From Fennellomyces sp. T-0311 (lineage: Eukaryota > Mucoromycota > Mucoromycetes > Mucorales > Lichtheimiaceae): a DNA stretch of 64,000 nt. Positions within the stretch are counted from its first letter, which is position 1. Every line of letters begins with the position of its first letter. The DNA lies in the NCBI GenBank assembly GCA_025266875.1, contig JALLLT010000055.1, forward strand, positions 1 through 64,000. Reading direction: 5' to 3'. The notes below the pieces were generated by a model that was given only the letters and a program-made list of their open reading frames with translations, did no database searches and had not been told where the DNA came from. A program made the translations under genes and the position numbers. Shown here piece after piece: positions 24,743 through 36,202 of this stretch.

Positions 24743-25600
24743 TGGTAAAGAGGTAAGTGTGATGTGCAAGAAGAAGTGTAGGTGCCCGATCCTTCGATCG
24801 CGTTTCTGGCGTGCTTTTATATTCATCTTTTTTCTTCAATTACGGCACCGCGTTATAAAATAAAATGTAGATACGAATGTGCGCTTTCTATTAACCAGTT
24901 TCCTTGGCTGCATGCCTCTCTCTTTGGCCAATCTATTGCTTTCTTGGCCGCATGTATTATGTTCGTAGCAATATTAAACGGCCACGTTTTTTATGATAAA
25001 GATTTTCCTGTTTTGGATTTGTGTCTCCTTATACAGATCGGCAGTAAAAATAACTTGCTGCATAATATAAAGTTGCATATCTCTCATCCAGAACCGTGCC
25101 TGAAAAGAGCGAAATTACATACTGCCTTGGCGCTCCATGAATGGAAGACTATGTGCAAGCGCTCGGTCTTCACATTGGACATTCATTCTCGCCAGCATTA
25201 AGTAGATTAGCAACAGTACGCCTTTTTTTACTGCCGGAGCAGAAAATTGCCGTCCTTTTCCTAAATAAACTGGATTTCCCACTAAACCGTTCGCTTCCTT
25301 CATGTGTATTGTAAAGACTACGAGTCACTGCACATCTCTCGTATTGACATTGCCAAACGGCATTGCTGGTTTACTGTTTCGCACGTTCCAAATTAGGCTT
25401 AAACGCTTGTATTTTATTTACTTTCGCTGACACATGACATCGGAATACCATTGCCGTTGTTTATGTTTCTTTTTTTCTTGCTGCAAACACCATCTTCCTA
25501 TATCAAAATGGGGGTCCCGGCAGTTTCTCACGTACCCCCACTCCATTTAAAAGAATACGTTGCTTTTAGAAGCACAGTATTCTTTTACTCCTGCGCAGTG
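24743..25600. repeat. CACTA-A right terminal region and transposase promoter
   Basis: Non-coding 5' region of the transposase. The outer 65 bp hold two TAAAAGAATAC-type motifs (as seen from the right end) and the CACTGCGCAGGAG terminus at 25588-25600. An open stretch on the minus strand at 25115-25303 is shared with copy B but is preceded by a stop in copy A; I do not treat it as a gene. Confidence 0.65.
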
Positions 25601-25603
25601 TAT

Positions 25604-27137
25604 GACTGTTCTGACTAGGTCAAGGCTCTAGCCATGAATGATATGATGTGCTTCTTGTTATCGTACTTCTGGTACAAAACAGCGGAAATGCCTACATTGG
25701 AAGCATCCGTAGCAACATGGAATCTCTTGGTCATATCTGGGAAGCTCAAAAGGGGTGCATGGAATAATGCATGCTTGAGTCTCTCAAAAGCATCTTGATG
25801 TTTCTGTGTCCATTGACTCTCTATGTCAGTTGAGTATCTCAATTCATCTAATAGATTTGTAATATCTGAAATATGGGATATGTCGGCGGAAATAATTGAT
25901 GAAGCCTAAATAAGACATCACCTCTTTGGCGGTGCGTGGTACTGACCAACTCTGAGCATTGACAACACGTCTTCTGTCTAAGGAATGACCATTCTGATCG
26001 ATCCTGAATCCTAATAGATATACACTCTTCTGCATAAAGTAGCACTTCTTTGGCTGTAAAATCAGGTTCGCATCCGTCAAACGATCGATCACAGTCGAAA
26101 CATGGTAGGCATGCTCTCCAATACTCTTTGAGTGTACCAAAATATCGTCTATGAAAAATGGTAACTCATGGTAAATCTCCCAGTATCTTGTCTATAGTTC
26201 TCTGAAACCGTACACTCAGGAACTTCAAGCCAAAACATGATCCACGATGCATGTATCTCTTTGAATCTGGTCCTGTGAAAGCAAGTTTGTGTCTGTGCTC
26301 TTTTCGAATCGGAAATCTGGTGAACGCGAGTGCTAAATCTAGCTTTGTAAAGACTCTTAAACCGTTCAATCTATCGAAGACTTGCTATAGTGTTGGACTA
26401 CAGTACTTGTCGTTCTTCTGATACTGGTTGATCATTCTAACGTCAAGACAAATTCTGAATTTGGTAAAATTTCCATCTTCATCACGTTTCTTAGCAACAG
26501 TGAGTGGATTGTTCCAATGGTTGTCTTCATCTGGAGGAATTTCTACAATTGTTCTGTCGTCGAGCCATTTCTTAATTTGTTTTTGTACAGCTGGTTTCGC
26601 TTTGTGCGGAATGTCGTACTGTCTACGATGGCACACAATGCCTTCTGGTGTTGGAATGGAAACAAGTGCCTCTGGCAACGGGCAAAGTTTTGTCTTGTCT
26701 ACCAACACGTTTTTCTCCAGGCTCGATTTGATCAATCTGTGAAATGTGGCTTGCTCTTTCTCAGTCCCGGCAGGTGACTCATTTGGAATAACCGAATCAT
26801 CTATCCCTGGTTCCTTTTCTTCTTTCAAACGGTCTTTCCAGGTTGAAGCAAGTCCAGTATAGCCAATGCCCAAATCATTGAAAAGATCTTTTCCAATGCT
26901 TGCTGGGTGGCCTCTTGTGATTCTCATAACTTCAAATTGGTACTTCACACTTCTGTTTGTTGTGTCATATCTCTAAAGGCTCTGTAATACCAATTCTTTT
27001 ACTCTTCTTATCTGCACTTGCAAGTGAAATATGACCATCTGTTGGTAGCACACGAATATTCTCTTTATTACAAAAATTGTAATCTACTGTGCTAAACGTA
27101 GCGCCTCCGTCCACAAAAGCAACTAAATGGCGACCTC
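25604..27137 (-). pseudogene. Gypsy-2 protease, reverse transcriptase and N-terminal RNase H, decayed
   Basis: Read on the minus strand. Protease lies at about 27140-27000 with VAFVDGGATFSTVD (an Asp-Gly-Gly-Ala variant of the active site). After frameshifts and stops RT follows: NHWNNPLTVAKKRDEDGN at about 26510, FTKLDLALAFTRFPIRKEHR at about 26330, the FIDDI active site at about 26150, and LGFINYFRRHIPYF at about 25900. RNase H starts with FHVATDASNVGISAVLYQ at about 25710. At least four frame breaks are present (near 26945, 26385, 26165 and 25845). The frame ends at CACTA-A and continues at 19121. Confidence 0.82.
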
Positions 27138-28475
27138 CTATGGTGACAAAAGTGAGAGTTTCGTCCTCTTGGTCAGTGATCTCATCTTTTCCTCTTCTTT
27201 CTTCTGTGACTTACAAGGCAAGGCATCTTCTGTAGACGAATCCACAACTCTATGAGCTGCATGGCTCGTTCTTTGATTGTTACTTCTTGCAATAGGGGAC
27301 AAAGGAATACCCTTCGTGATCTTATATGCATCACAACGGTGACCTGGCTCTCTCGGACCACGGCAATACGTACACATATTTGGGTTGTACTGACTACGGC
27401 GCTGCTGGTTAGCCAGGTTGCGCATGGACACAGACGTGCCAGGCACAAACACACAAGGACGACGATTGGCGGGCTGGTTGGGTTCTTCCTCTCTGGGTCA
27501 CTTGCTGCTTTCGGGTGTGTTGAGCTGCAAGCTCGCAACATACGTCACCATATCCTACAAGGACACTTTCAGCAAATCGTTACCAAACTTGGTTGAGGCC
27601 AGCGCGTACACATCATTCTTGTTCTCGAGCAACGGCAACAGGGCAACGTTCATCACACGTGGGTACTTGTCTAGGCCAGACTCGATACACCTCTGGTGGG
27701 ACTTACGTACATAGTGGGCCACCCTCTCGTTGCGTCTCTGCCGCATGTGGAGTACTGACTCCATCGTCTTGAGCTGCTGCTCAGAAGTGTCATACTGGTC
27801 GATGATCTTGCATCGGGGCTCTTCCCAGGTGATATCTGGGTTCTTCTGGAGCTCGCCATCCAACCAGATTGACTGGACATCGTTGAGGCACTTGGGGAGG
27901 AGTCTTGCCCAGGTCTTCTCCACTTGGAAGTTGGCAGAGCAGACTTCTACCTCGAACTTGTTCAAAAACCACTCTGTCGAAATGTGAGTAGCCTTGGTAG
28001 GATGCCACATCTCAGCACCAACGATCTGCAAAGCAGGCAAGTCTTTTGGCACAAAATGGCTGAAGCTATCTGACTCAGCTTTAGCGGCGGCGGCATTCTT
28101 GGCTGCAATTTCTTGATGAGTTAAGAACTCATTGCAGGTGGGGAACCTCTCGCGACAGACTTCTCTATAGTCCGTGACGTCCTTCTTTGCTGCCATTACT
28201 TCTTGGAGAAGCTTGGCCTTGGTGGCAGCATCCTTCTTGTCAGCGACGGCCTCTTGGTAGGCAGCATCGGCCTCTTCGAAAATCTCTTGCAAGCCTCGGA
28301 ACGTGCTCAGGGACTTAGCATAAAAAGGTACATCTTGAATGGACAAGCTTTCCATATCTAGCCCCATATGGTCAGCTACTTCAGGGGTCTTGTCCTTTTT
28401 AGCCTGTTGGCTTTGGTCTTGAACATCCTTGCTAGTGAGCTCGGTCTTCTTGGTGATCTCGGAAGTAGGTGACAT
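27138..28475 (-). pseudogene. Gypsy-2 Gag with zinc knuckle, frameshifted
   Basis: The ATG at 28475 opens a 306-residue frame to 27555, with a coiled-coil rich N-terminal half (AYQEAVADKKDAATKAKLL) and a capsid-like segment (KTWARLLPKCLNDVQSIWLD, RRNERVAHYVRKSHQ). After a frameshift the zinc knuckle is read at about 27375-27320 (CTYCRGPREPGHRC), then a basic tail. The start codon lies 33 bases after the 5' LTR. I do not see a clear TGG primer-binding site there, so priming may be of another type. Confidence 0.78.
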
Positions 28476-28508
28476 AGTAATGGTAGGGTGAATTCAAAGG
28501 AAAAAAGG

Positions 28509-28780
28509 TGTTATCTGGTTTAGATAGTGATAGAAGAACAGAATAGAAGAGACAATAGGAATCCTTTGAGATACAGATTTATTCTGAATAACAGATCCAG
28601 TTTAACTATCAATTCAATATTCCTTTTATACTGGGCAATACGTTGTATGGATTGCACCATCCATGATTCTAAGTGACAATGTAGTACGGATTGCACTATC
28701 CTTGATTCTGAACACGCATTAAGCTGAGTGCGACTCAGTTTTTAATCTTCCATTTTCGGACTTAACTCTTGGACACCACA
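28509..28780 (-). repeat. Gypsy-2 5' LTR (right in window)
   Basis: A 272-bp partner of 17371-17643. Differences include several C/T and G/A changes and a few other substitutions. Confidence 0.93.
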
Positions 28781-29762
28781 GAGGGCGGCCACCATTTGGC
28801 AAGCTAGGGATGTCAATTTGCTGTTGTTGGTACCAATCCTTAACCTCGTTGACCGTCAAGGATGACTTAGGTACTGAGTTCTTGATGCGCATGTGGTATT
28901 TTGCACCATCCATACGGATATGGCAACCATCGGGATATTCCCCACTTAAATGCTTATAAAGATCCTCAAAGATCGACTCAAAGAGATCTGCAGTAAAGTT
29001 ACCATGGTAATCATGTAAGTCTGGCGTAATATCAGCCTCTTTTACATATTCTGGTAGGGACTTCCATTCTTCAGCATCTTGGAAAGGCCTTCCCCTTCAT
29101 GGCTGATCAGATTGATGTGGTCCACCAGTTACTGGCCAAATGATGATCCCATTCCCACCCTTAATGATTTCAGTGCAGAGATGGTTTTCTTGACGATACA
29201 CAATGAATGTGCCAAATATCACCATTAGCTGCTTCCTTCCTTCTTCAGTCACAGTTCCACAATGTGGAAGCCAAGTCAGGCGACTGGAGTGACCGATATG
29301 ACAGTATGGCTCATCAAGAAAAACGTCAGGTGTTTTTGGATAGTATGTCACACCAGTGGTGAGGTTCTCCAGTCGTTTGGTGACATAGTCATGGCGATAT
29401 TTAACAACGTTTGGTGCATCATGAAGTGAGTTTTTTATTGTGCCAACACCGAAATAGAGGCCCATTTGGTGCATATGGTTTCTTAAAGTTCGTGGTTTGA
29501 CTATATGCCTGTGCTTTTTGAATAACTCGGTTGCGATAACCTCAGAAGTCAAACTGTTCCCGTTTTTGTTGTTCTCTAGAATGATTTCGCGCACATTAGC
29601 AACATAATCATTCTCGAGCTCCAGTTTCGGTCTTCCAATGGTCAATGGATCTTCCGGAATTCTCTTGTTCATGTACATAGACAATGCCTTCTGTGCTGTG
29701 TTCTTCCCAACGCCACATACCTCAGCTACAAGGTCGCGCGGTTCGAGGTCGATAGCTTGTGA
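28781..29762 (-). pseudogene. Tc1/mariner transposase, N-terminal and central piece
   Basis: On the minus strand the N-terminal helix-turn-helix region reads RDLVAEVCGVGKNTAQKAL, then the second DNA-binding part (NSLTSEVIATELFKKH, KPRTLRNHMHQMGLYFG). The first catalytic Asp is in DVFLDEPYCH and the second in IRMDGAKYHMRIKN (about 28920). A frame change separates 29097-29762 from 28781-29090. The gene is cut at 29762 by CACTA-B, at 28781 by Gypsy-2, and resumes at 17370. Confidence 0.82.
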
Positions 29763-30409
29763 CACTGCGCAGAAGTAAAAGAATACTGTGCTTCTAAAAG
29801 CAACATATTCTTTTAACTGGAGTGGGGGTACGTGAGAAACTGCCAGGGCCCCCGATTTTGATATAGGAAGATGGTGTTTGCAGCAAGAAAAGATGAAACA
29901 TAAATAATGGCAATGGTATTCTGATGTCATGTGTTAGCGAAAGTAAATAAGACACAAGCGTTTAAGCCTAATTTGGAGCATGTAAAACAGTAAACCAGCA
30001 ATGTCTTTTGGCAATTTCAATACGGGAGATGTGCAGTGGCTAGTAGTCTTTACAATGCACATGAAGGAAGTGAACGGTTTAGTGGGAAAGCCAGTTTATT
30101 TAGGAAAGGGACAGCAATTTTCTGCTCCAGCAGTAAAAAAAGGCATACTGTTGCTAATCTACTTAATGCTGGCGAGAATGAATGTCCAATGTGAAGACCA
30201 AGTACTTGCACATAGTCTTCCATTCATGGAGCGTCAAGGCAGTATGTAATTTCGCTCTTTTCAGATACGGTTCTGGATGAAAGATAGGCAACTTTATATT
30301 ATGCAGCAAGTTATTTTTACTACCACTCTGTATAAGGAGACACAAATCCAAAACAGGAAAATCTTTATCATAGAAAACGTGGTTGTTTAATATTGCTACG
30401 AACATAATA

Positions 30410-31291
30410 GGGGGTTTCAGAGTTGAATATGTGGTTGCATATGCAAAGCATAAACTTTTTGACATAAATCTGATTGGCTGAAAGTTTATGCAAACTTTTT
30501 GCATATGCAAAATTTTTTATCTTGCCTGGAAAATGACATAAAATTTTTTTTTGCATATGCAAAAGTTGACATAAAGTCGATGGTATCACAAGCGGACATT
30601 TCGTACTACCGAGTGAACAAACTGAGAATGACTCATCCAATATGATACGAGCAGTAATAGGATAGCACAGATGCAAGTTAGAGGTGACTCTGAGTCAGTG
30701 TGGTCATCAAGCCAACAGGATCATGGAGCACAAAGTGGATCATGCTGATGAAAAAATCTGGGCCAAGGAAGAAGGCATGACTCATGATATATTGAACTGA
30801 CATTGCGTTGATGAGCCCTCATATAGGATAGAAGCGAGTGACTCAGGATTGTCATCGCATTGCAGCCAACAGAATCCATGAACAAGCGAGAGTAAGATAG
30901 GCTTTGAAAATAAGATATGATAACCTTTTACACAGCTATATAAATGACAAAGAATTTGTGTGCTTGCTTCATACAGTTGTCACATATCCTTCTATCATTG
31001 CTTCACTTGAAACGCGAGTTATTAAAAGAACGTGTAAATAAGCTGCCCATGCCTTCTACACAATAAACTGTTTCCAAAGAAGAAAAAAAGTTCATGTAAT
31101 TATCTTGTAACTGTGCTAGTTTGTGTAATCATTTTGTAAACAGCGCCTTTTTTATGTCAAGTTTATGGCAAGTTTATGCATGGGGGTTTCAGAGTTGAAA
31201 AAATGACATAAAATCTTATTGGCCATCAGGAAATGAATAGTTCATGTAAATTTTTTGCATATGCAACTACATTTTCAACTCTGGAACCCCC
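30410..31291. mobile_element. 882-bp non-autonomous inverted-repeat element
   Basis: The ends are inverted repeats (GGGGGTTTCAGAGTTGAA on the left, GGGGGTTCCAGAGTTGAA as the complement of the right), extending for roughly 35 bp through GTTGCATATGCAA. Copy A has an empty site here, and comparison gives a 5-bp direct duplication TAATA (30405-30409 and 31292-31296); shorter readings are possible because the site is TA-rich. There is no ORF of note. Inside are several ATTTGCATATGCAAA-type palindromes and four TGACTCA/TGAGTCA sites (30629, 30691, 30778, 30839). A second partial copy is at 61633. Confidence 0.82.
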
Positions 31292-34200
31292 TAATACATG
31301 CGGGCAAGAAAGCAATAGATGAGGCCAAAGAGAGAGGCATGCAGCCAAGGAAACTGGTTAATAGAAAGCGCACATTCGTATTTACGTTTTATTTTATAAC
31401 GCAGTGCCGTAATTGAAGAGAAAAGGTGAATATAAAAGCACGCCAGAAATGCAATCGAAGGATCGGGCATCTACACTTCTTCTTGCACACCACACTTACC
31501 TCTTTATCAATGTCCAATCACCAATTGTTTCAATGCTTATGCAAGACATGTACGCGCCATAATCCTAATAGTATGGCTGTAACAGCCGCAACATACAACG
31601 CGCACTATGAGCGCGGTGTTACTGCAATGCTGATGGAATCTATTGGTAAGTCCAAATTATATGATACCATGCATTATGTTGACCAAGGTATATGCAGATG
31701 GTAATCTTGTCGAATCAACCGCAAATACTGAGGAAACCGTAGACAAAGCCATGACGAGCCAATGTCTGTTAATGACTACGATGGTGGTGGCAACGATATG
31801 CTTCAGAGTAACATCCAGAGGTAGCTTACTAATGAAAAAATAGGATATACATCGTACCACTCATCAGAACCTACACCGGAGCATATACCAGCACTCTTAT
31901 TGCAAACTTTGAGCCAGGAATCTCTGCTGCAAGAGTCAATTCATGACGCAATTATGGAAGATCAGGATCTACTGATCGAGGAGCCAATAGAGGACTTTAA
32001 TATCTTGACAAATGACGACGAAGGTTTGTAAAGAAACTTACTGCTGAGGCGAGAGTACGACCGTTAATATAAAACTGATATAGATATAAATTCTGACGTA
32101 CAACCTGACACTCCTTTGAGCGATTTGATCCCACAGCTGCTGCTCTTCATCTTCATGTTTCTTGCTAAGTTCCAACTGCACCATCTCTCGGAACGGACGT
32201 CGACCCTACGGATTACTTTCATCATGACGTTAATCCCTCTTATGCATGTCCCAACGTTCAACTTTCCTGCTACGATATCCACAATTCGTCATTATATCGG
32301 ATTTCAGGACCTGACAGAGCCCATCGTTATGTACGTTGCTTGCTCAAAATGCCACGCGACCTACCTGCCCTCCACAGCACCCGACGCTTCTGAGACTGTT
32401 CGATTGAACGCCGACGTGTGCGCAAACCCATTATTGAAGATACCTTCCAATCATCAGACTTGCGTGCGTCGAACGCCATTCAAGCAGTACGCCTACTACC
32501 CGGTCAAGTCCACATTGGAGAAGTTGTTCAAGTGCAACGGTTTCGAGGAAAATATTGAAGAATGGAGGCAGCACCCATTCTTTGGCACTGTGTATTCAGA
32601 CATCCACCACGGCGCTATATGGAACAGCATCAAGACTGAAAATACCCAAGAGCCCTTTGTTGCCCGCAAGCGTTCTTTGCTACTATCCATCAACGCAGAT
32701 TGGTTTGCACCTTTCGATTCAGGTTATTCTTGTGGCACCATATATCTTACTGTCAACAATCTACTGCATGCCGAGCGCTATAAGACCGAGAATGTAATTC
32801 TTGTTGATGTCACGCCTGGACCACGCGAGCCTAGTACTTACAAGATTAATAATTATTTGGAGCCGCTGATAACCGATCTACTTACCTTGTACACCAGAAT
32901 CGATGATATGCCGACTGCTCAGATGCCCTGAGGTACTCGCGTGCACGCTGCTCTGCTCAACGTTATTTGTGATATGCTGGCAAGCCACAAAATCTGTGGT
33001 TTTACATCACATGCAAGTACACGGGCATGCAATAAGTGCTACCGCGAGTTTGTGACCGATCCTGAGACCAACAAGATGGTCTATGCTGGCGTCGACATTC
33101 CTGAGGAGACATTGCGATCAAACACAGACAATCGCGAGGCGGCGAGGCTTTGGCAGGCAGTAGAAACCCAAAGTACGTGACAACGCCTTGAATGCGAAAA
33201 TGGGACACGTTGGTCGCAGCTCCATCGGCTTCCATATTTTGACGCCATAAATGCAACTGTCATCGACCCTATGCATAACCTTTTCCTTGGAACTGCCGAG
33301 CAGATGGTTACGATATGAAAATCCGAGGGCTACCTGATGGAATCAGTGCTCACAGAGATGCAAACCAAAGTAGACTGAATCATAGTGCCTCCCGGAATGC
33401 TAACCCTTCAACGCAGGATCCAACGGAAATTTAGCTTCATGACTGCCGATGACTGGAGAGTTTGGACCTTAGTGTACTCCCCATACGTACTGAAAAGTGT
33501 GTTGAGGCGCACTCACTATGTGCACTGGTTGCTTTTCGTCGACGCTTGCCGCATGCTGGCAAAACCCTGGATCACTGATGCTGAAATTGCAGAAGTACAT
33601 GACAAGATGATGGAATTTATAGCAAACTGCGTGAGGTACTATGGTGACGCTGCCGTATCTCCCAATATGGGTCTCCATCTTCACCTACGAGATGTCTTGC
33701 AGCTACATGGGCCGATCTATGGATGGTGGGCCTTCTCCTTTAAAAGATACAATGGTTATATGAAAGATGTCGATATGAACCAGAAGGATTGCTTTGAGCT
33801 TACGTTCATGAAGTGATTTATCGAGAAGACTGGTGTGGTCGATTTTGTCCAGCGCCAAGCAGGTCGTTTCGAGGAGTATGCCCGGCAATATGCTATGCTG
33901 TTACAGATTGCTGGTCAATCTACATCCCAAACACAATACCACCGCCTAAATTCCTTTGACTATGAAATGTTCCTCAGCTATTCGTTGAGCCTGACGTTGA
34001 CCGTCAACGTCACTGGAGCAGAGCCATTGCCACCATCCACCGCCATGTCCATGAGCAATGGTGTTGAGGGAAGCCTCAGTGAAGACCATCATGCTCTCTT
34101 ATGCCAGTACTACAGCAATACGTACGGCATGGAGGTTTTGGCACCTCGAAGCGGCACCACTGGCCGTACCTTTGCTATGGAAAAGGTTGAGAAGTTTCGA

Positions 34201-34388
34201 ACGATTGAAATCTTTGGGCAGACGTACCGATCAGCTGCAGCTTTATCATCGCGCGGCTCACATATTCAAGTAATCTACTTGCGGCGTGGTGTACGTCGTG
34301 CATATCCTAGCCGTGTAATGTACTTCTTCAAGCACAAAATCATCATCAACTATATACCAATGGTCCACCATCTTGCGTTTGTCCGTTG

Positions 34389-34712
34389 TGTCGTCGTCGT
34401 GACTAATTGAACCACAGGGAGATAGACGACCCACAAAGAATAGAGACCATGAAGAGAGATAACCACAAAGGTATAAGATCATGAAGAGTATGAGCGGATC
34501 GATGATGATTTATTCCAATAAACTATTCTGGTATTTATACTGTTTTCTAATACTAAAACTATATACGGCTATGCTGCGGTGCGCAGTAGAGACCATCGGT
34601 CTTGATGACAAAAGAGATAGATGGCTGCGTATTACGTCAAGACATGTTGCTGCGCACCGCAGTAGAAGAAGTGTTGTTGGTAATACAATTTACCGAATAA
34701 TGTGCTACGACA
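34389..34712 (-). repeat. Gypsy-3 3' LTR (left in window)
   Basis: 324 bp with TGTCGTCGTC..GTGCTACGACA ends. A purine tract on the minus strand (AGTCTGGGAGGGGGATAA) abuts it at 34713-34730. Confidence 0.93.
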
Positions 34713-34789
34713 TTATCCCCCTCCCAGACTGGTGATTGTCCTCGAGCAACAACAACGCAAAGTGATCTTGAATGCGTAGGCAGTCGGCA

Positions 34790-36202
34790 TTATGCGCGGT
34801 GAGAGGGTCGTACCAAGTGGAGGTGGGGGGGCTTTTTCGAGTTAACTGGGCATAAGCGGTCTGTGTGGACCCATGACTTGTAGATTTTGCCCTGGAGGTC
34901 TTGCAACTGATAGGTATCGGTCTCCAAATGCTGGTTGGTAACTTTGTACGGGCTCTTCCAATTGTACTCGAGGTTCTGTTTTTGCTCATGGTGTATCAAC
35001 ACGTGGTCCCCAACAGAAAAAACTTGGTGTTGAAGTAGAGCGTCTCATACAGCCTTGTCGCGTGGGGCATTGACTATCAATCGTTGCTCTGCTTGAATGT
35101 AGGCGGTGCGTAAGTGCTGTAGTGAGGCCTTCTGATTCCTTGCGGTGGTATTAGGCGCAGGTATGATGGATGGGCGCAGGATATCACCCGGCAAGCGTGG
35201 CTTGACACCATAGACCATGAAGTATGGACTTCTCCCAGCAGTACAGTGTTTTCGGACTTGGCAGGCAAACACCGCAGAGGCCAAGTAGTCATCCCAGCAA
35301 TGGACGGCACCATCTACATACTTGTGTAACATCTGCTTCAAAATGCGATTTGTGCACTCGGCCTTGCTGTTCATATGGGGATGGAAGGCAGATGTAAGCT
35401 TGTGATGGATCTTGGCATGATCCATATACAATTCGAGTACCTTGAACATGAAATTTGCGCTGCAGTCGGTGAGGATCTCAGTTGGGCAGGAGAAGCGCAT
35501 CACAATCTCTTCAAAAATGAAGTCAGCGATAGCCTGGCCGGTGGCATCAGGAACTGCACGAGCAATAGTCCAGTTGGTGGCGTAATCGATGGCGACTAAA
35601 ATCCAATGATTGCCGCAGATGGTCGAGGGCAACTCCCCAATAAAATTCAAGTGCCAGCATGAAAGCGGTGCAGGGACATCCAGTGGTCGCATGGGTGCAT
35701 GATGTGTGTTGCAGTTAGCATTTGCTCCTAGTTGACATTGTGGACAACTGCGGATCCAATCCTGGATATCTTCTTTCAGGTTTGGCCAACACCAGCACTT
35801 CTTGATGATATCATATAACGTTTCTCGTCCAGCATGTCCAAAGCTGGTGTGGTAATGTTTCACGAGATCGGCGCAGTCTGCAAACATAGCGAAGCGGATT
35901 TCTTGTTTCTGGAATCCGATCTTCACTTTACAGAAAACCTCATCGTTTTGGATAGTAAACTTGTCATGGTGTTTTGTCAAAAGGTCCTGGCACATCGGTG
36001 GCCACTTGTCTTCTTGGAGTGCATAGAATCGTGGCCAGTCAGATTCTTCAACTGATTTCATCGCATAAAGATACTCTGGCTCCAAGGAGTGTTCTGCAGG
36101 AATGTAGTCCGGTCTGTCCCTTTGAGATAGTAGATCCGGTACATGATTGTCCTTTCCACTCTTGTACTGGATCTCAGGGTCATACAGCTCTAGCTCGGCC
36201 AT
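34790..36202 (-). pseudogene. Gypsy-3 integrase, first catalytic Asp lost
   Basis: Minus strand. The zinc-binding HHCC region is intact (YHTSFGHAGRE, RSCPQCQLG). In the core, the first block reads CWHLNFIGELP where the family has (H/D)xDFIGELP; the Asp codon at 35647-35645 is AAT (Asn). The second block LTDCSANF keeps Asp but has Cys for the usual Arg. The third AECTNRIL keeps Glu, again with Cys for Arg. These Cys changes are the CGT-to-TGT class expected from CpG decay. The frame stops at 35045 and continues in another phase with the GPY-like tail (NWKSPYKVTNQH) to about 34790. Confidence 0.85.

Larger units (their letters stand above)
19125..25600 (-). mobile_element. CACTA element copy A (Tnp2 type), apparently intact, inserted in Gypsy-2
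   Basis: A 6,476-bp element with ends starting CACTG on both strands (CACTGGGAGGGGC on the left, CACTGCGCAGGAG as the complement of the right end). It is flanked by a 3-bp duplication TAT (19122-19124 and 25601-25603). Deleting the element and one TAT restores the Gypsy-2 RNase H frame up to one stop codon near the edge (TAG, complement of 25616-25618). It contains two convergent genes: an accessory protein (plus, 20349-21603) and the transposase (minus, 21661-24742). The 3-bp duplication, CACT(G/A) ends, subterminal motif arrays and two-gene layout are classic CACTA features. Confidence 0.93.
17371..28780 (-). mobile_element. Gypsy-2: chromovirus inserted in the Tc1/mariner, split by CACTA-A
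   Basis: A minus-strand Ty3/gypsy element with 272-273 bp LTRs. The order gag, zinc knuckle, protease, RT, RNase H, integrase, chromodomain identifies a chromovirus. The flanks read GATG on the left and GAGG on the right, a possible 4-bp duplication with one mismatch. CACTA-A (19125-25600) splits RNase H. Without CACTA-A the element is about 4.9 kb. It carries frameshifts, stops and a deletion in integrase, so it is dead. Confidence 0.88.
16778..29762 (-). mobile_element. Tc1/mariner-type transposon, split by Gypsy-2 and cut by CACTA-B
   Basis: Pieces of one minus-strand DDE transposase lie on both sides of Gypsy-2 (17188-17370 and 28781-29762). A probable 3' terminus starts at 16778, directly after a TA, with GAGGTGTAGCAAAAAAG. 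The 5' part is cut at 29762 by CACTA copy B, and the missing N-terminal exon and other terminus are not found beyond copy B. Confidence 0.75.

Noticed and set aside
17366..28785. Clean target duplication for Gypsy-2
   Set aside because: The flanks GATG and GAGG match at three of four bases only, so I list it as possible rather than established.
25115..30249. Shared open stretch at 25115-25303 (minus) and 30001-30249 (plus), up to 82 codons in copy B
   Set aside because: It lies in the non-coding terminal region of both CACTA copies, is interrupted by a stop in the better-preserved copy A, and has no visible domain.
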